DNA of 17,024 nt from JAQBGV01 sp032128395. GTDB lineage: Bacteria; Planctomycetota; UBA8108; UBA1146. Positions within the stretch are counted from its first letter, which is position 1. The number at the start of each line of letters is the position of its first letter. The stretch lies in contig JAQBGV010000104.1 in assembly GCA_032128395.1 (NCBI GenBank), forward strand, positions 1 through 17,024. Reading direction: 5' to 3'. The notes below the pieces were generated by a model. The model was not told the DNA's origin, made no database searches, and saw only the letters and a program-made list of their open reading frames with translations. The position numbers were made by a program, and so were the translations under genes. Positions 15,206-17,024 of this stretch are shown here, piece by piece.

Positions 15206-15505
15206 CTATCCGCGATCGCCGAGGTGCTTCTCCAGCTCCTCGACCCGAGCGGCGAGGGCGTCGTAGTCCGCCCGGGTGACCAGGCTCAGCTTGACGACGA
15301 CCTTCTGCATCTCCTCGGAGACGCGCGAAGAGAGGTTCGCCTGCTCTTCCTTGCCTCGCTCCACCCAACCGCCGATCACCCTCTCCCCCTGCTCCCGCGT
15401 CAGCTCCCCTTTGTCGACCATCGCCTCGACCATCGCCTGGAGCTTCTCCTTGCCGTAGCCGAGGGCACCCAGCCCCGCCAGCAGCATATTTCGCAGTGGT
15501 TCCAT
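15206..15505 (-). CDS. Phasin-like polyhydroxyalkanoate granule-associated family protein
   Basis: The 99-residue, highly charged helical protein begins MEPLRNMLLAGLGALGYGKEK. It has the pattern seen in small phasin-like proteins: a hydrophobic Gly-rich N-terminal helix, 'VDKGELTREQGERVI' (30-44), then a C-terminal coiled coil starting VTRADYDALAARVEELE (76-92). Such proteins coat storage granules or associate with membranes. The ATG at 15505 follows AAGGAG by 7 nt; a GTG nine codons upstream is less likely. It sits 13 nt before the ABC1/UbiB gene and should be co-transcribed with it. No PHA synthase is in view, so a granule role is inferred from the family only. Confidence 0.8.
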   Translation of the reverse strand: MEPLRNMLLAGLGALGYGKEKLQAMVEAMVDKGELTREQGERVIGGWVERGKEEQANLSSRVSEEMQKVVVKLSLVTRADYDALAARVEELEKHLGDRG

Positions 15506-15530
15506 TCGACTCTCCTTCTCACGAAGCAGC

Positions 15531-15560
15531 ACACCGGAAGGACACCGGAAGGGACACCGA
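15531..15560 (-). repeat. Short tandem repeat in the phasin-gene leader
   Basis: ACACCGGAAGG, ACACCGGAAGGG and ACACCGA follow one another on the plus strand (period 11-12). On the minus strand this is CGGTGTCC-type units 26 nt or more upstream of the phasin-like ATG. Nearby CCCGATCGGG (15575-15584) is a 10-bp palindrome. Either could be a regulator site, but nothing proves this. Confidence 0.45.
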
Positions 15561-15651
15561 GGCGGAGAGGATACCCCGATCGGGCCAGCGATACTGCACG
15601 AAGGAGCGGATCACCGGGGGGCGAGGACTGGCCTTTCGAGAACGGTCCGGC

Positions 15652-16645
15652 TCACGGGCGATCGAGCAGCGGCAGGAGCTGAAGATGGGGCTTCTTCCGG
15701 CGGTCGAATGCCCCCGCCGGGATCGCGACCTGCAGTTCCGCCCCCGCTCGCTCGATCGTCACTTCGACGGCGCCCTGGTTCCGCATGAAGCCCCAAAACC
15801 TGCTCCACGGCTCCGCGCTGCCGATCTCGACTCCCTCGATCGCGAGGATGACATCGCCGACTCGAAGCGCCGAGCCTTCCGGAATCTCCACGACTCTCAT
15901 GGCATGGTAGACCTGTGGGGAGAACTCGAGGTCGGACTCCGCGGGGATCTCGATCTCGACGCGAGCGGTTCCGATCGAGACGCTGTAGGTGCCCGCGAGC
16001 AGATCGTAGCTGGCATCGGCGGTACACTCCTCGATGCTGATGCTCCCTCGTCCACTCTTTCGAGAGATGTGAACCCGCCTCCCCTCCCACTCCGGGGCGA
16101 AGTGCAGGCGCATGGGGTGGAGCTCGGGGAGGGGGATGCTCACGAACTCCTCGGCACCACGGATCACAACTTTCTTCTCCCCACAGGGCATCGGCGAATT
16201 CGTCAGCTCATCCCCCGAGCGATAGAAGGCGGAGATCGTGTACGTCCCGTCGGGGAGCTGGGGCACGAGACCCCGACCGTTCTCGTCGAGGAGCTGGAGT
16301 TCCATCAAGTCGGAAACTCCCCATCGATCCCCCTCCTTCTCGAGCGACAGGGAGAACGCCCCTTCGCACCCACTGGACGATCGCACCGGCGACCGGATCC
16401 CCATCGGCATCGAAGACGGAACCCCAGAAGCGTGCGGCGAGAGCGGGGGGGAGCTGGACTGCGGACACGCCATCGGGAGCAGGTTGACCGTCCGTGCTGA
16501 CGTCATCCGTGGATTCGGGGAGGGGGGCAACGATCGCTGGAGCCGCCGCGAGGGGGGGGTCGCTCTCGGCCGACCGGTACGTGAGAGCGAACCCCAGAGT
16601 CACAGCGAGCAGGAACGCGGCAATTCGGGGAACGAATCGTGCCAT
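15652..16645 (-). pseudogene. Secreted protein with carboxypeptidase-regulatory-like and PDZ domains, interrupted by a frameshift
   Basis: Two overlapping minus-strand frames look like halves of one gene. The first starts at an ATG at 16645 with GGAG 6 nt upstream. It codes a signal or anchor segment (IAAFLLAVTLGFALTY) and a Pro/Ala/Asp linker. It then begins a beta-sandwich pattern GSVFDADGDPVAGAIVQW near residues 73-90, after which it turns arginine-rich. The second frame only becomes protein-like from there (GAFSLSLEKEG, LPDGTYTISAFY) and runs to a PDZ domain (MRVVEIPEGSALRVGDVILA) and TGA at 15652. Removing one base from the G runs at 16359-16362 or 16369-16371 joins them into about 330 residues. 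The merged protein would be envelope-associated; PDZ domains bind peptides. Either the gene is inactivated or the base is a sequencing or assembly error. I cannot tell which. Confidence 0.72.
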
Positions 16646-16754
16646 GGAGCTCCTCGAAGGTCCGAGAGTCGCGAGCGACCGCAGTGTACCCCACCCTGGG
16701 GGGAGCGCGGCTGGCCGTCACCGCTTCGCAGCGGGATCAACGCAGCGCAAAGTC

Positions 16755-17024
16755 TCAATGACGTAGAGGAGAGCCCATGATGAGCAGATCCTCGAGCTCA
16801 GCAATGACAACAGGCCGGGACCACTCCGTGGCGTACGAGTACGGTGCCATCGTCCTCGAGTTGACGGGAATCTCCTCCAAGAGACCTGCCTCCACCAGTT
16901 GTTGAAACCCACCTAATTCATGAGCGGGTCTCCGCTGCTCTCGCAATTCGCCTCGTATCTCGCTCGAGCGGGCTCTCCGCAACATCCGACCGCCTCTCGC
17001 CCAATCACCCGTCGGGTGAGCTCG
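16755..17024 (-). CDS. Unrecognised partial ORF at the right edge
   Basis: One minus-strand frame is open from the window edge to a TGA at 16755, about 89 codons. The last part looks protein-like: FQQLVEAGLLEEIPVNSRT and EWSRPVVIAELEDLLIMGS. Codons ending in A or T (GAA TTA GGT, CAA CAA, ATT, GCT) are more common than in neighbouring genes. I recognise no family. It could be the 3' end of a gene, possibly acquired, or a chance frame. The 109 nt between it and the PDZ gene start hold a small hairpin (16721-16734, CCGCT-GCGA-AGCGG on the minus strand) and a TACACT hexamer (16683-16688) that could be a -10 element without a clear partner. Confidence 0.35.
   Translation of the reverse strand, partial: RAHPTGDWARGGRMLRRARSSEIRGELREQRRPAHELGGFQQLVEAGLLEEIPVNSRTMAPYSYATEWSRPVVIAELEDLLIMGSPLRH

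Noticed and set aside
1..17024. CRISPR arrays, tRNA or rRNA genes, insertion sequences, phage or defence genes
   Set aside because: I saw no regularly spaced repeats, no T-loop motif with a plausible tRNA fold, no transposase or integrase motif, and no known defence family.

Overview
The window is GC-rich (roughly two thirds G+C by eye), densely coded chromosomal DNA made mostly of housekeeping genes. Nearly everything is on the minus strand. Organism clues: a PhoH / membrane HD phosphohydrolase / YbeY run, a Thermus-type seryl-tRNA synthetase motif 3, a secreted PDZ protein with a carboxypeptidase-regulatory-like fold, small TPR proteins, and many GTG/TTG starts. This suggests a GC-rich environmental bacterium, perhaps Planctomycetota or a neighbouring lineage. 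That placement is an inference from gene style, not a search result.

Region 1 (1-7439, minus strand) reads in transcription order serS - purA - uppS - cdsA - phoH - membrane HD phosphohydrolase - ybeY (cut by the window edge). Spacing is extremely tight. purA/uppS, uppS/cdsA and HD/ybeY each overlap by 4 nt, and the downstream start is TTG or GTG every time. cdsA/phoH overlap by 13 nt. The run combines serine charging, AMP synthesis, undecaprenyl diphosphate synthesis, CDP-diacylglycerol synthesis, a probable c-di-AMP phosphodiesterase and ribosomal RNA maturation. It looks like a growth and envelope operon.

Region 2 (7440-9716) holds a large TPR-type lipoprotein of unknown function on the minus strand, with terminator-like hairpins on both sides. 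Region 3 (9717-12270, minus) is miaB followed by ribD, overlapping by 11 nt. Region 4 (12271-13049) is a long intergenic stretch of about 780 nt. It has paired hairpins in the probable miaB leader, an 18-bp tandem repeat and one doubtful small ORF. Region 5 (13050-13481, plus) is a small TPR protein and the only convincing plus-strand gene.

Region 6 (13543-15505, minus) is a phasin-like granule protein followed by an ABC1/UbiB-family kinase-like protein. The ubiB stop codon lies inside a 15-bp tandem repeat. Region 7 (15652-16645, minus) is a secreted PDZ protein split by an apparent one-base frameshift. Region 8 is an unrecognised partial ORF running off the right edge.

I found no CRISPR array, tRNA, rRNA, transposase, phage gene or recognisable defence system. 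The unusual points are local: a PgpH-like protein without its sensor domain, a CdsA with an altered signature, the repeat across the ubiB stop, the frameshifted PDZ gene, and the structured miaB leader region.
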